From contig OY754965.1 of the NCBI GenBank assembly GCA_963576475.1, positions 1,557,501-1,621,500 on the forward strand: a stretch of DNA of 64,000 nt, given 5' to 3'. This DNA is from Molanna angustata. Lineage: Eukaryota; Arthropoda; Insecta; Trichoptera; Molannidae. A program made the position numbers and the translations under genes. Within the stretch, counting starts at the first letter, position 1; every line of letters begins with the position of its first letter. Of the stretch, positions 34,234 through 48,990 are shown one piece after another. Under the pieces are notes generated by a model, which was not told where the DNA came from, did not search any database, and worked only from the letters and a program-made list of their open reading frames with translations.

Positions 34234-37200
34234 TTGTTTACTGTCCTCAGTAACCAAATAACAAACAGCGCTATATCCGTCATTAGAGGCGTCAGAAAGG
34301 CCAACTAAATAACACTGACTATCAACGCTTGTTCCAAAAAACCTACTCAATTTAAATTCCTCTAATAAAGACATTTGATCAACTATTTTATTCCACTGCA
34401 CTTTCGTGGATTCTGGAATAATATCATCCCATCCCAATTTCATTTTCCACAAATTTTGAATGAAACTTTTCAATAAAAATGTAAACGGAGTGATCCATCC
34501 TACAGGGTCATATATCGATGAAACGACCGATAGAATCATACGCTTTGTATATTTAATATCAATTTTCTTAACCTGATAACTAAAAACATCATTCACAAAA
34601 TCCCATTTAATTCCTAATAATTTAATATGATTACTGTCTTCAGCAAAACAGATCACACTGCTATCAGATTTATTAAAATCTTGAATAAATTCAGGACAGT
34701 TAGTTGCCCATTTTGACAATTCAAAACAACCACTTCGTAAAATAGAAATCAACTGTTCTCGTAAAATAATAGCATCTTCAATATTATGATCACCGCATAT
34801 AATATCATCTACATATGTACTATTACGAAGAGCTTTAGCACCTAATGGGTATTTATCACTTTCATCCAAAGCTAACTGATTTATTGTTTGAATTGCATTA
34901 TAGAGTGAGCTTCCTAAACCATATGTCACAGTGCATAACTCATATTCTTTGACAGGTTGTGACGGATCTTCTCGCCACAATACATGCTGATATCTTCTAT
35001 CTTCATGCCTGATAGATATTTGTCTATACATTTTAGTTATGTCAGCAGAAAACCCGATTTTATAGATTCTAAACTTTAACAATAATTCGATTATATCCTT
35101 TTGCAACTTTGGACCTACATGTAAATATTTGTTTAATTATTTGTTTAATGCACCAGTTGCGTTCGTATTAGAACTGCCATCAAAAACAACTCTCAATTTA
35201 GTAGATAAACTATCAGGTTTCAGAACACAGTGATGAGGAATATAATATACATTTGGATCGCCTTGTAAAGGAACTTCTTTCATGTGTCCTAACATCTCAT
35301 ATTCCTTCATGAACTTTGTATATTCAAGTTTAATTTCCAAATTATTACAAAATTTTCTTTCCATATTAGTTAATCTTTTAAGAGCAAAACCAAAAGTACC
35401 AACACATGGTACGTGAATATCTTTTTTTAATAAGAGCGGTACTACAAATCTACCGTCGTCATTACGATAATGTAAATCATTGTATAACTGAACACATTCC
35501 TCATCCGAATGTGACATTTTCCTACTACTTGATACTGTGTTTACCTCTTCTATTTCCCAAAACCCTTTTAATTTTTCATCTAACACATCAGATGATACAA
35601 AACATGTTAACAACTCATTGTTATCATGTACAAAATCTTGACCTAAAATTACAAACCCAAATATGGTCTCAAATGCATATAAATCTTCTGATAATTTTTT
35701 ACAATTTCCTGTGAACAATTTTCCATACATGTCAGCACCTAATAATATATCAATATTACTGCTTTTCCAAAATTCATTATCTGCCAATTCTAAATCTTGA
35801 GTCAAAACTCTACACTGATGAGATAAATCTCTCCTAGGCAAGTTTGATGGAAGCGCATCCACCACTACACTCTTTACAAATAGCGACTTGTTATATTTAT
35901 TATTAAATAAACAAAATTGCATAGAACCCTTTACATCAATATTAGTAGAAGACAGCGTTGTCAATGATACAGAATGCCCTTTTGTATAGAATCCTATATT
36001 CTTACAAAACTTCCCAGACATCAAAGTAACCTGACTTCCAGAATCAACTAAACACTTGGCCTTATAAAATTGCCCATCTTTTCCCTGGACATATCCTATA
36101 ATTGTTCCTAATATCACTTGACCAATAGATTCATTACCCCGAATCCCTTTATGGCAGATACCTACTACCGATGAATTATCAGTATGCAATAAAACATTAT
36201 GTTTCCTATCACAAGTTTGACACTTTTTGTTAGACTTACAATCCTTTATCAGATGTTTTCCAAAACAACAAAAACATAATTTCAATTTAGAGACAATATC
36301 CTTTCTCTCTGATACAGTTTTATTAATAAATGTGTCACAATTGTGTATCGTATGACTACCCTTACACATATAGCATTCAAGTTGGCGAATATTACCTACA
36401 AACCCTTTGTCTGATTTATGATTATAATTATTACGCTTTACTTGTGAATTACTCTGACGTGAAAATTTTAATACTTGCAATTGACTTCGAATTATTTCAA
36501 ATATTCTATTTATTGAAGGAATTTCCTGAATATCTAATCTACTTTCCACTATTCGACGTGTAGATTCATCTAATTTATTAATAAATATAAATCCCCATAC
36601 CTGATCTAACATTTTTTCACATTTCATATTTGACAGAGCTAATATATTTTCATTAAATGTATGATATAATTCGCTTAATTGCCCTACATTTTCACCAACT
36701 AAAGATTTGCATTGAAACATTTTATTCATGTAATATTCAAATTGTAATCTTGTATTAGTATAATGTCCACACAATGTACTCCAAGCAATATTATAATTAT
36801 CACTAATCAGTGGTAAATTAACAAATGTTGATGCAAATCCCTTTATGGACGTTCGCAAATAATGAAATTTTTCTATGTCTGTATATCCAATATTATCATG
36901 AATCAATGACACAAACATGTCATGAAACGAATTCCAATTTTCGACGTTGGAATCAAAAACAGGTAAATTTATTATAGGAGCTCTCTGAATTTTATTACAT
37001 ACATCAGTTGCATTTATTTTCACACCATTAGATAAACGATTTTTAATTCTCATTATTTCAAAATACATAATGTCACCTTTCTGAATTATTTCACTCAACT
37101 CTTTCAACTCTGTATCACATTTTGTATCAGTATATATTCCAATCAAGCTGTCACTTAATTCATTGACCAATTTATACCATTCATCAACTCTCTGACACCT

Positions 37201-37317
37201 AGCTAAAAATATTTCATCTCGTTCGATATTGCCTTTTTCACACAGATCTCTTAATTCATATGTATTCCTAATTCTAGAAATAGCATTTAACATCCTTGCT
37301 TTAATGTTATCAGCCAT
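33190..37317 (-). pseudogene. BEL/Pao gag-pol, 5' part, broken by an in-frame stop
   Basis: The minus-strand reading frame starts at ATG 37317 and covers gag, protease, RT, RNase H and the start of integrase up to the LINE junction. It matches the plus-strand copy at 38854-42969 except for a 12-bp tandem duplication at about 35137-35150. That duplication keeps frame but creates a TAA at 35139-35137, between the protease and RT regions. Downstream the same frame stays open to 33190, with the RT YVDD motif intact. As written this copy cannot make a full polyprotein. It is the left arm of a large inverted repeat. Confidence 0.85.
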
Positions 37318-38547
<1,230 letters not shown>

Positions 38548-38853
38548 TAATATTTTGGCCCTTCTAACCGAATTTGAAGTGTTTTTCTTTGTGTTATTTG
38601 TTGCGAATTCTGCATGTTGCGGTGGATTCAAATAGTAATTTGTAGGTACTCAATTTTGTTACAATATTATGGTGATTAATTATCACATAATATTATTTTG
38701 TGATTATTGTGAGGTATAATAAGGTACCATATTAATGTTAATAACATTATTGTGAATGCAGTCGGGTAGAATAAAATACCACATTATTATTGATACAGTG
38801 AATTTGTGTTTGCATGCAATTATAGTTTATAAGTATAAGTTTAAAGTTTTAAA
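38548..38853 (+). promoter_or_regulatory. BEL/Pao leader with candidate primer-binding site
   Basis: Untranslated leader between LTR and gag ATG. TGGCCCTTCTAACCGAA at about 38556, starting with TGG a few bases after the LTR, is in the usual place for a tRNA primer-binding site; which tRNA is not determined. Confidence 0.4.
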
Positions 38854-41800
38854 ATGGCTGATAACATTAAAGCAAGGATGTTAAATGCTATTTCTAGAAT
38901 TAGGAATACATATGAATTAAGAGATCTGTGTGAAAAAGGCAATATCGAACGAGATGAAATATTTTTAGCTAGGTGTCAGAGAGTTGATGAATGGTATAAA
39001 TTGGTCAATGAATTAAGTGACAGCTTGATTGGAATATATACTGATACAAAATGTGATACAGAGTTGAAAGAGTTGAGTGAAATAATTCAGAAAGGTGACA
39101 TTATGTATTTTGAAATAATGAGAATTAAAAATCGTTTATCTAATGGTGTGAAAATAAATGCAACTGATGTATGTAATAAAATTCAGAGAGCTCCTATAAT
39201 AAATTTACCTGTTTTTGATTCCAACGTCGAAAATTGGAATTCGTTTCATGACATGTTTGTGTCATTGATTCATGATAATATTGGATATACAGACATAGAA
39301 AAATTTCATTATTTGCGAACGTCCATAAAGGGATTTGCATCAACATTTGTTAATTTACCACTGATTAGTGATAATTATAATATTGCTTGGAGTACATTGT
39401 GTGGACATTATACTAATACAAGATTACAATTTGAATATTACATGAATAAAATGTTTCAATGCAAATCTTTAGTTGGTGAAAATGTAGGGCAATTAAGCGA
39501 ATTATATCATACATTTAATGAAAATATATTAGCTCTGTCAAATATGAAATGTGAAAAAATGTTAGATCAGGTATGGGGATTTATATTTATTAATAAATTA
39601 GATGAATCTACACGTCGAATAGTGGAAAGTAGATTAGATATTCAGGAAATTCCTTCAATAAATAGAATATTTGAAATAATTCGAAGTCAATTGCAAGTAT
39701 TAAAATTTTCACGTCAGAGTAATTCACAAGTAAAGCGTAATAATTATAATCATAAATCAGACAAAGGGTTTGTAGGTAATATTCGCCAACTTGAATGCTA
39801 TATGTGTAAGGGTAGTCATACGATACACAATTGTGACACATTTATTAATAAAACTGTATCAGAGAGAAAGGATATTGTCTCTAAATTGAAATTATGTTTT
39901 TGTTGTTTTGGAAAACATCTGATAAAGGATTGTAAGTCTAACAAAAAGTGTCAAACTTGTGATAGGAAACATAATGTTTTATTGCATACTGATAATTCAT
40001 CGGTAGTAGGTATCTGCCATAAAGGGATTCGGGGTAATGAATCTATTGGTCAAGTGATATTAGGAACAATTATAGGATATGTCCAGGGAAAAGATGGGCA
40101 ATTTTATAAGGCCAAGTGTTTAGTTGATTCTGGAAGTCAGGTTACTTTGATGTCTGGGAAGTTTTGTAAGAATATAGGATTCTATACAAAAGGGCATTCT
40201 GTATCATTGACAACGCTGTCTTCTACTAATATTGATGTAAAGGGTTCTATGCAATTTTGTTTATTTAATAATAAATATAACAAGTCGCTATTTGTAAAGA
40301 GTGTAGTGGTGGATGCGCTTCCATCAAACTTGCCTAGGAGAGATTTATCTCATCAGTGTAGAGTTTTGACTCAAGATTTAGAATTGGCAGATAATGAATT
40401 TTGGAAAAGCAGTAATATTGATATATTATTAGGTGCTGACATGTATGGAAAATTGTTCACAGGAAATTGTAAAAAATTATCAGAAGATTTATATGCATTT
40501 GAGACCATATTTGGGTTTGTAATTTTAGGTCAAGATTTTGTACATGATAACAATGAGTTGTTAACATGTTTTGTATCATCTGATGTGTTAGATGAAAAAT
40601 TAAAAGGGTTTTGGGAAATAGAAGAGGTAAACACAGTATCAAGTAGTAGGAAAATGTCACATTCGGATGAGGAATGTGTTCAGTTATACAATGATTTACA
40701 TTATCGTAATGACGACGGTAGATTTGTAGTACCGCTCTTATTAAAAAAAGATATTCACGTACCATGTGTTGGTACTTTTGGTTTTGCTCTTAAAAGATTA
40801 ACTAATATGGAAAGAAAATTTTGTAATAATTTGGAAATTAAACTTGAATATACAAAGTTCATGAAGGAATATGAGATGTTAGGACACATGAAAGAAGTTC
40901 CTTTACAAGGCGATCCAAATGTATATTATATTCCTCATCACTGTGTTCTGAAACCTGATAGTTTATCTACTAAATTGAGAGTTGTTTTTGATGGCAGTTC
41001 TAATACGAACGCAACTGGTGCATTAAACAAATATTTACATGTAGGTCCAAAGTTGCAAAAGGATATAATCGAATTATTGTTAAAGTTTAGAATCTATAAA
41101 ATCGGGTTTTCTGCTGACATAACTAAAATGTATAGACAAATATCTATCAGGCATGAAGATAGAAGATATCAGCATGTATTGTGGCGAGAAGATCCGTCAC
41201 AACCTGTCAAAGAATATGAGTTATGCACTGTGACATATGGTTTAGGAAGCTCACTCTATAATGCAATTCAAACAATAAATCAGTTAGCTTTGGATGAAAG
41301 TGATAAATACCCATTAGGTGCTAAAGCTCTTCGTAATAGTACATATGTAGATGATATTATATGCGGTGATCATAATATTGAAGATGCTATTATTTTACGA
41401 GAACAGTTGATTTCTATTTTACGAAGTGGTTGTTTTGAATTGTCAAAATGGGCAACTAACTGTCCTGAATTTATTCAAGATTTTAATAAATCTGATAGCA
41501 GTGTGATCTGTTTTGCTGAAGACAGTAATCATATTAAATTATTAGGAATTAAATGGGATTTTGTGAATGATGTTTTTAGTTATCAGGTTAAGAAAATTGA
41601 TATTAAATATACAAAGCGTATGATTCTATCGGTCGTTTCATCGATATATGACCCTGTAGGATGGATCACTCCGTTTACATTTTTATTGAAAAGTTTCATT
41701 CAAAATTTGTGGAAAATGAAATTGGGATGGGATGATATTATTCCAGAATCCACGAAAGTGCAGTGGAATAAAATAGTTGATCAAATGTCTTTATTAGAGG

Positions 41801-42993
41801 AATTTAAATTGAGTAGGTTTTTTGGAACAAGCGTTGATAGTCAGTGTTATTTAGTTGGCCTTTCTGACGCCTCTAATGACGGATATAGCGCTGTTTGTTA
41901 TTTGGTTACTGAGGACAGTAAACAAATATCTCTGGTGACTGCCAAGTCTAAGGTTGCTCCAATTAAGATGCAAACGATACCACGCTTGGAGCTCTGTGGT
42001 GCATTATTATTATCAAAATTAATTAAATATACTTTATCTGTATTTCAAGATGCAATTATTATAAAGGATGTATATATGTACACAGATTCTAGTATTGTTT
42101 TGTCGTGGCTTAAAACACCATCATATCTATTAAAATTATTTGTTGCAAATCGAATAGAACGTATTTGGGAAAACGTGCCTCATGGAAAATGGTTTCATGT
42201 GAGATCTCAATGTAATCCAGCAGATTGTGCATCTAGAGGATTATATCCAGAAGAATTAGTTGGTCACACGTTGTGGATAAACAGTCCAGAGTGGCTGTTA
42301 GAACCTGTTGACAGATGGCCACGGTGTGATGATTATATTGTACCTGCACAATTGCCAGAATATAAAGGGTTAGTTAATCAATCTAATGCTTTAATTTTAG
42401 AAGATAAAGATAGATTAGGATTGTATAACATAACTAATAAATATACAAAGTTAACACGTGTAGTAGCTTGGATTTTAAGGTTTAAAAATAATTGTCTGTT
42501 GAATGTTAATAATCGCACTAAAGGAGATTTGTGTAATAGGGAAATGGAAATTAGTTTACAAGCAATTATAAAATATGATCAGAGTTTATATTTTATGAAG
42601 GATATTAATATGTTAAAATGCAAAAATCAATGCGATAATCCTCAACTGCAGAAGTTGAATTGTTTTATAGATAAACAGGGACTTGTCAGAGTGGGCGGAA
42701 AAATTAGATATTCTGCACTACCTGATAAAATGAAATTTCCAATATTATTGCATAAGCATAGTGAGTTTGGAAAATTATTGATAAATTATTTTCATATATC
42801 ATATTTGCATGTGGGTCCCAGATCACTGCAACATTTAATACAACGGAAATATTGGATTGTTTCAGCGAGAAATAGAATTAAGTCTGTTTTGTCAAAGTGT
42901 CTTGTGTGTAAGCGATTTAGTGCTTCACCAGTGCAGCCAATAATGGCTGACTTGCCAGCTATTCGGGTTTATTATTATTATTATTATTATTAG
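38854..42993 (+). CDS. BEL/Pao gag-pol polyprotein, truncated in integrase
   Basis: One uninterrupted frame from ATG 38854. The gag region (about 1-300) includes a Pao-type capsid segment (NLPVFDSNVENWNSFHDMFV). It is followed by zinc knuckles CX2CX3HX4C (CYMCKGSHTIHNC), CX2CX3HX4C (CFCCFGKHLIKDC) and CX2CX3HX4H (CQTCDRKHNVLLH). The aspartic protease motif is CLVDSGSQVTLMS. The RT has FSADITKMYRQI and the catalytic TYVDDIICG, RNase H has VGLSDASNDG and MYTDSS, and the integrase zinc finger follows. The frame then runs into the inverted LINE (TAA)n tail, adding seven Tyr codons and a stop at 42993. The integrase catalytic core is absent, so this copy is not autonomous although its gag, PR and RT look intact. 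Knuckle pattern and domain order are canonical for BEL/Pao. Confidence 0.92.
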   Translation: MADNIKARMLNAISRIRNTYELRDLCEKGNIERDEIFLARCQRVDEWYKLVNELSDSLIGIYTDTKCDTELKELSEIIQKGDIMYFEIMRIKNRLSNGVKINATDVCNKIQRAPIINLPVFDSNVENWNSFHDMFVSLIHDNIGYTDIEKFHYLRTSIKGFASTFVNLPLISDNYNIAWSTLCGHYTNTRLQFEYYMNKMFQCKSLVGENVGQLSELYHTFNENILALSNMKCEKMLDQVWGFIFINKLDESTRRIVESRLDIQEIPSINRIFEIIRSQLQVLKFSRQSNSQVKRNNYNHKSDKGFVGNIRQLECYMCKGSHTIHNCDTFINKTVSERKDIVSKLKLCFCCFGKHLIKDCKSNKKCQTCDRKHNVLLHTDNSSVVGICHKGIRGNESIGQVILGTIIGYVQGKDGQFYKAKCLVDSGSQVTLMSGKFCKNIGFYTKGHSVSLTTLSSTNIDVKGSMQFCLFNNKYNKSLFVKSVVVDALPSNLPRRDLSHQCRVLTQDLELADNEFWKSSNIDILLGADMYGKLFTGNCKKLSEDLYAFETIFGFVILGQDFVHDNNELLTCFVSSDVLDEKLKGFWEIEEVNTVSSSRKMSHSDEECVQLYNDLHYRNDDGRFVVPLLLKKDIHVPCVGTFGFALKRLTNMERKFCNNLEIKLEYTKFMKEYEMLGHMKEVPLQGDPNVYYIPHHCVLKPDSLSTKLRVVFDGSSNTNATGALNKYLHVGPKLQKDIIELLLKFRIYKIGFSADITKMYRQISIRHEDRRYQHVLWREDPSQPVKEYELCTVTYGLGSSLYNAIQTINQLALDESDKYPLGAKALRNSTYVDDIICGDHNIEDAIILREQLISILRSGCFELSKWATNCPEFIQDFNKSDSSVICFAEDSNHIKLLGIKWDFVNDVFSYQVKKIDIKYTKRMILSVVSSIYDPVGWITPFTFLLKSFIQNLWKMKLGWDDIIPESTKVQWNKIVDQMSLLEEFKLSRFFGTSVDSQCYLVGLSDASNDGYSAVCYLVTEDSKQISLVTAKSKVAPIKMQTIPRLELCGALLLSKLIKYTLSVFQDAIIIKDVYMYTDSSIVLSWLKTPSYLLKLFVANRIERIWENVPHGKWFHVRSQCNPADCASRGLYPEELVGHTLWINSPEWLLEPVDRWPRCDDYIVPAQLPEYKGLVNQSNALILEDKDRLGLYNITNKYTKLTRVVAWILRFKNNCLLNVNNRTKGDLCNREMEISLQAIIKYDQSLYFMKDINMLKCKNQCDNPQLQKLNCFIDKQGLVRVGGKIRYSALPDKMKFPILLHKHSEFGKLLINYFHISYLHVGPRSLQHLIQRKYWIVSARNRIKSVLSKCLVCKRFSASPVQPIMADLPAIRVYYYYYYY

Positions 42994-43436
42994 AGGGTGT
43001 TCTTATGCACTGCGACCCTTAGGATCTTTTGCGCTCCCCCCTACTTGCTTACCGGGTTTCCTGTTACAGCATCCCCTCGAGTCCTAGCCCTCTTAGGAAG
43101 TTTAGGACTCGCAGGGGATTCAATGAGCGTATGGATCCAATGTCCATTTGGGGCCTGCCCAAGGTCCTCATTCTAACTTGTGTCACTGCAACACACTGCA
43201 TGAGGAGGTGGTGTGGCGTTTCCGCCCCCTCCCTACAGAATCTGCATGTTCCGTCTTCTTCAAGTCCAATTTTCCGCAGATGTTCCCCAAGTCTACAATG
43301 GCCTGTGAGGAACCCTGTCAGACTTTTTAGGGCTTTCCTGCCGAGGCTCAAACATGTTCCGGACCTTTTTCGGTCATAATTACCGAGCAGGTCCTTAGCC
43401 TGCCTGAGCCCCGGGAGTTCAATCCAGTAGCTAGAT
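42968..43436 (-). pseudogene. 3' end of the LOA-like LINE, inverted copy
   Basis: Reverse complement of 32723-33191, including the (TAA)8 tail and the same junction with BEL pol. It encodes only the last part of ORF2 (from SSYWIELPG to the stop) and is a by-product of copying the BEL/LINE junction, not an independent insertion. Confidence 0.88.
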
Positions 43437-43790
43437 AATTCTAGAAATAGCATTTAACATCCTTGCTTTAATGTTATCAGCCATTTTAAAACTTTAAACT
43501 TATACTTATAAACTATAATTGCATGCAAACACAAATTCACTGTATCAATAATAATGTGGTATTTTATTCTACCCGACTGCATTCACAATAATGTTATTAA
43601 CATTAATATGGTACCTTATTATACCTCACAATAATCACAAAATAATATTATGTGATAATTAATCACCATAATATTGTAACAAAATTGAGTACCTACAAAT
43701 TACTATTTGAATCCACCGCAACATGCAGAATTCGCAACAAATAACACAAAGAAAAACACTTCAAATTCGGTTAGAAGGGCCAAAATATTA
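43437..43790 (-). other. BEL/Pao leader and first codons of gag (5' end of the main element)
   Basis: Inverse of 38548-38901. The gag ATG is at 43484 and only about 16 codons remain before the junction at 43436 with the inverted LINE. With the LTR to its right, this is the expected 5' end of the minus-strand element whose 3' LTR is at 24825. Confidence 0.8.
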
Positions 43791-45006
<1,216 letters not shown>

Positions 45007-45684
45007 TCTATATTATAAATTTGAATGTTTGTATGTATCTATGTATGTATCTATGTATGTGTTGAATGCGCTCCTAAACCGTTCATCCGATTGCGATGAA
45101 ACTTTGGTGAACTGTCGAGAGTATACCAGGGATGGTTTCTGAATCAAAAAATTTTAACTTCTTCTTCTTCTTCATTGAGTTTTAGGTCATTTTACCTATG
45201 AAGGTGGACTATCCTGGGAACCGTTCATCCGATTGCAATTAAACTTTGGTGAATTGTCGAGCGTATGCCCACGATGGTTTCTTGATTAAAAAAAATTCTT
45301 CTTCTTCTTCTTCTTCATCGGGTATAAGGTTATTTTACTTATGAAAGTGGACTATCCTGGGAACCGTCCATCCGATCGCAATGAAACTTTGGTGAATTGT
45401 CGAGCGTATGACCGGGACCTACTGAAGGGACGGGAGGTAATGAAGGGACGGGAGTAACTGAAGGGACGGGAGTAACTGAAGGGACGGGAGTAACTGAAGG
45501 GACGGGAGTAACTGAAGGGACGGAATTAATTGAAGGGACGGGAGGTACTGAAGGGACGGGAGGTACTGAAGGGACGGGAAGTACTGAAGGGATGGGAGGT
45601 ATTGAAGAGTCTGAAGCGACGGGTGGTTATGGAGGAAGATTTTAAATTATACAGGCAATACGAAGTTTGCCGGGGGTTCACTAG
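45007..45684 (+). mobile_element. possible Helitron-like non-autonomous fragment
   Basis: Starts TCTATATTATAAA and ends GGGGGTTCACTAG followed by T, the TC...CTAG pattern of Helitrons. It contains two to three direct repeats of a GTTCATCCGATTGCRATKAAACTTTGGTGAA-type segment (about 45080, 45220, 45365), common in animal non-autonomous elements. The 3' half is a minisatellite. A clear 3' hairpin is not obvious, so the class is tentative. Confidence 0.4.
45421..45605. repeat. 18-19-bp minisatellite, about ten units
   Basis: Unit GAAGGGACGGGAGTAACT and variants, G-rich on the plus strand, inside the Helitron-like fragment. Confidence 0.88.
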
Positions 45685-46086
45685 TATATTATAATAAAAA
45701 TCTATGATCAGCAATTTTTTTTTTAATTTTATACTATTGGTTATACTGATTTAGTCTTTTCATAATTTTCGAAAATAATATTACTTAAATTCGCTAATTG
45801 TATTCTGTATTTTGTATAAATTTTAATCTTAAAATACATATCTAATTTGTAACAATTTGTTAATATTCATATTAATTTAAATTCACATAAATCTTAGCTA
45901 CATATTGAAAACAATTGAAAAATAGTTTGAATCTACTATAGTTTTCTGTTTTATCGACAGTTGCTTTTATTTTGTTCTCACGGGTGCCATTCACTAGTCG
46001 ATTGTCAACATTCATTGCGGTCGGACTCAAACTTTTTTGGATCAAGTCAAAACTTTTGTAGAATAACTCTTTTAATTCGCGAAATA
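45685..46086 (+). promoter_or_regulatory. STRAP upstream region and probable 5' UTR
   Basis: Non-coding up to the STRAP ATG. The part just before it (about 45960-46086) is less AT-rich and has no upstream ATG in frame, fitting a 5' UTR. No TATA box can be assigned. Confidence 0.4.
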
Positions 46087-46201
46087 ATGGCAAATTTGAA
46101 ACAGATATCGTTAAATTGTAGCGGACACACACGTCCTGTGGTGCATTTAGATTTTAGTGACGTTACCGACTGTGGATATTTTCTGATTTCGGCGTGTAAA
46201 G
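46087..46201 (+). CDS. Strap: STRAP exon 1
   Basis: ATG 46087 starts [20 protein letters not shown]; the family start is a short variable leader before CSGHTRPVV, so this Met fits. Donor AAAG|GTACGT; the last G begins the Asp codon completed in exon 2. Confidence 0.9.
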
Positions 46202-48959
46202 GTACGTTATGTCTGAATAACCTCTCTTGTATTCGTTGAACATTTACCTTGGCCTGATTTTCACGGAAATCTTACAAGTGTGCCCTGGGCCCGCGGCGTT
46301 GTAGCCGGCTGAAATTGAACTATTGTCATCTTCATTATATTTTAAAGAATTTCGTTGTTTTGACATTTTGCGTCTGTCGCGTTATGTGGCACGTTAAGTC
46401 AATGACGTCTGCAAACCTTTGTAAAAGGTACTGTGTCCTGTCCCATGTTCCGACCTTCTGTGTAGACAAATAGGAAATACCTTGATATATTGTTATCAAT
46501 GTGTTTTCATTAAAGGCGGTTTGCCTTGTCAGGGGAAATAAATGCATTTGTCATACAATGACTGTTATAATTGCCTTGATTATTATATGTATTGTAATAC
46601 ATTTTCATTAAAAATGTGACTAGGAAGCGTTTTTGCCCTTTTATAGTGATGAATCTTTAATGTTACTTGCTTTATTTATGTACTTTATACATTCACATCC
46701 TGCAATTTAATTATATTAATAGTAAGTATCCTGTGTTTTTAGCTTCCTACTCTTATATTAATGCTATGTGAATTCATTTTTTAAGTCGTGTTTATTTTAT
46801 TCTAACCTTTTATGGACATTCTATAATTAATTGATTGTGTAGTGATGATTGAATTTTATTAATTGTTAGAATATATCTATTATATATACGAAAGGATTCA
46901 ATATACAGTTCTTTACTTTATTATTTTGTATTTTTTCTTATTTCGATATGCACATTTTTTTGTATGCTCCAATATCATGTATATTTTTGTATGCTCCAAT
47001 ATCATGTATATTTTTGTATGCTCCAATATCATGTATATTTTTCACTAGTAGATATAGGTACTTGTCTTTATCACAGGAAACATAAACTTCTGTCAGAATA
47101 ACTTGAAAATATGAAATTGGAAAGTGCGATAACTGTTGATTCGTATAATCAACATGCAACAAATAAGCTTTTTGTTGGCAAATTCCCATATTCAAAGATT
47201 TGACAACACAAAGAATCATTACTTATAATATTTTCATTAATTATATTGAATCAATCACACTTTTTTTTTTTACTTGAAGATCAACAATCGGATCAACTAA
47301 CAGTGATTTGAGTAGGAGATTTAGAACAACAAATTTAGAGGTTAGATTTATGATACAAGTGCTATGACTTTGCAATTGCAGATATTATCTGTTGTGTTGA
47401 TATAATATATCGTTTGCAGTGTGGCGGTTAGTGCACTGCAGGCTAAGTCTGTAAGTAGATCTCGACCGATAAATGTCGAGATTAACTGTCAAAATATCGA
47501 CTAGTCGATATTTTGACAGTTTTGGTAGTCACTAAGCAGATAACGCGTCGAATCGTTCTCGCCCACTTATTTGACGGCGAGATTGGGTCGAGAGACAAGA
47601 TCTAACGCCGCCATGTTGAATAAAATGTCATTTTTTACGCGAACAATGCCGAATTTCATATTTATTTTGAGAATAATTATATAAACGGGTTAAACGACGC
47701 CGTTTAAGAGATTCTTCAAACCCTTCAAATATTCCGCGTAATTCATTTATTGCTAATTACCGCGTAACAAAAGTTTTATATGGTTGTATATTTATTGGAA
47801 ATATGCGTCCGTACTTAGATTATAACATTATAATTCTATGCGTCCGTAAATGTTTTCCGTAGGTATAGATTTGAAATAATTTTTGATTTTGAGAAAGTAT
47901 TCTTGTAAGCTATTTTATCACATATCACTGGATAACTTTCACAATCTCGTATCTCAAAAAGTATCATTTTACAGGAGACATTAAAACCTTCATAACTTTC
48001 TCTAAACAATTTATTTTTTATTTTTCTGTTAATGTGGATTGAAAGTTCATTCAATGATGCATCTAAGTAATTCATTAATTGCATTTTTTTTATTTCTTTA
48101 AGCCTTTAAAAACATTGTTTATTTATGGATATGAGAATGCAGGATTTTGAGATACGAGGTTGTGAAAGTTATCAAGCGATATGTATTTTAACACTTAACA
48201 AAAGAAAATTCGGCGTAGTTTTTAGTAAAAAAAATAACACGCTGCTGTCATCACACTTGATAAATTGATCGAAATATTATTAAAAATAATTTTTAAAATT
48301 ACTCTCAAAACATTCAATAAACACAAAAGAAGTTAATTTAATCGTATTATAACTTGCTTTCGTGCTTAAAAATATGACCATATTATATTTATTTTACAAA
48401 TTTAAGTAAACAAATTTGACATTTATTCAAATCATGGGGAAAATATTGTGTATTGCCATAAATGATAATTCAAAAATGTACCGCAAGCCAGTAAAAATGT
48501 AAGCAAGTTTTTGACACATCTTGTACAACGGTCAGTGCACTGGTTCAGTTATCTAGTAGATGTGGAAAAAAATTCTGAATAGCCTAGTTTGTACACCAGA
48601 TTTTGTTTTTGACACATCTTGTACAACGGTCAGTGCACTGGTTCAGTTATCTAGTAGATGTGGAAAAAAATTCTGAATAGCCTAGTTTGTACACCAGATT
48701 TTGTTTTTGACACATCTTGTACAACGGTCAGTGCACTGGTTCAGTTTTCTAGTAGATGTGGAATCAAATTCTGAATAGCCTTGTTTGTACACCAGATTTT
48801 GTTTTTGATACATCATGTACAACGGTTTGTATATTATTCACACCAATTTAGTTATTTATTTAATATATAATGCGACTGGCGTGAGTCAATTATAACTACA
48901 AACAAACCTAACCAATAAAGTTTTTACCAAACTTTTGTAGGTTAGGTTTAAAAAATCTG

Positions 48960-48990
<31 letters not shown>

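Noticed and set aside
35406..35714. Antisense ORFs inside BEL gag-pol, also 36330-36563, 39608-39841 and 40457-40765
   Set aside because: Same sequences appear in both BEL copies opposite to the real frame, with no domain.
43064..43436. Separate LINE insertion or small gene on the minus strand
   Set aside because: It is the copied 3' end of the LOA-like LINE with the same BEL junction, part of the inverted repeat.
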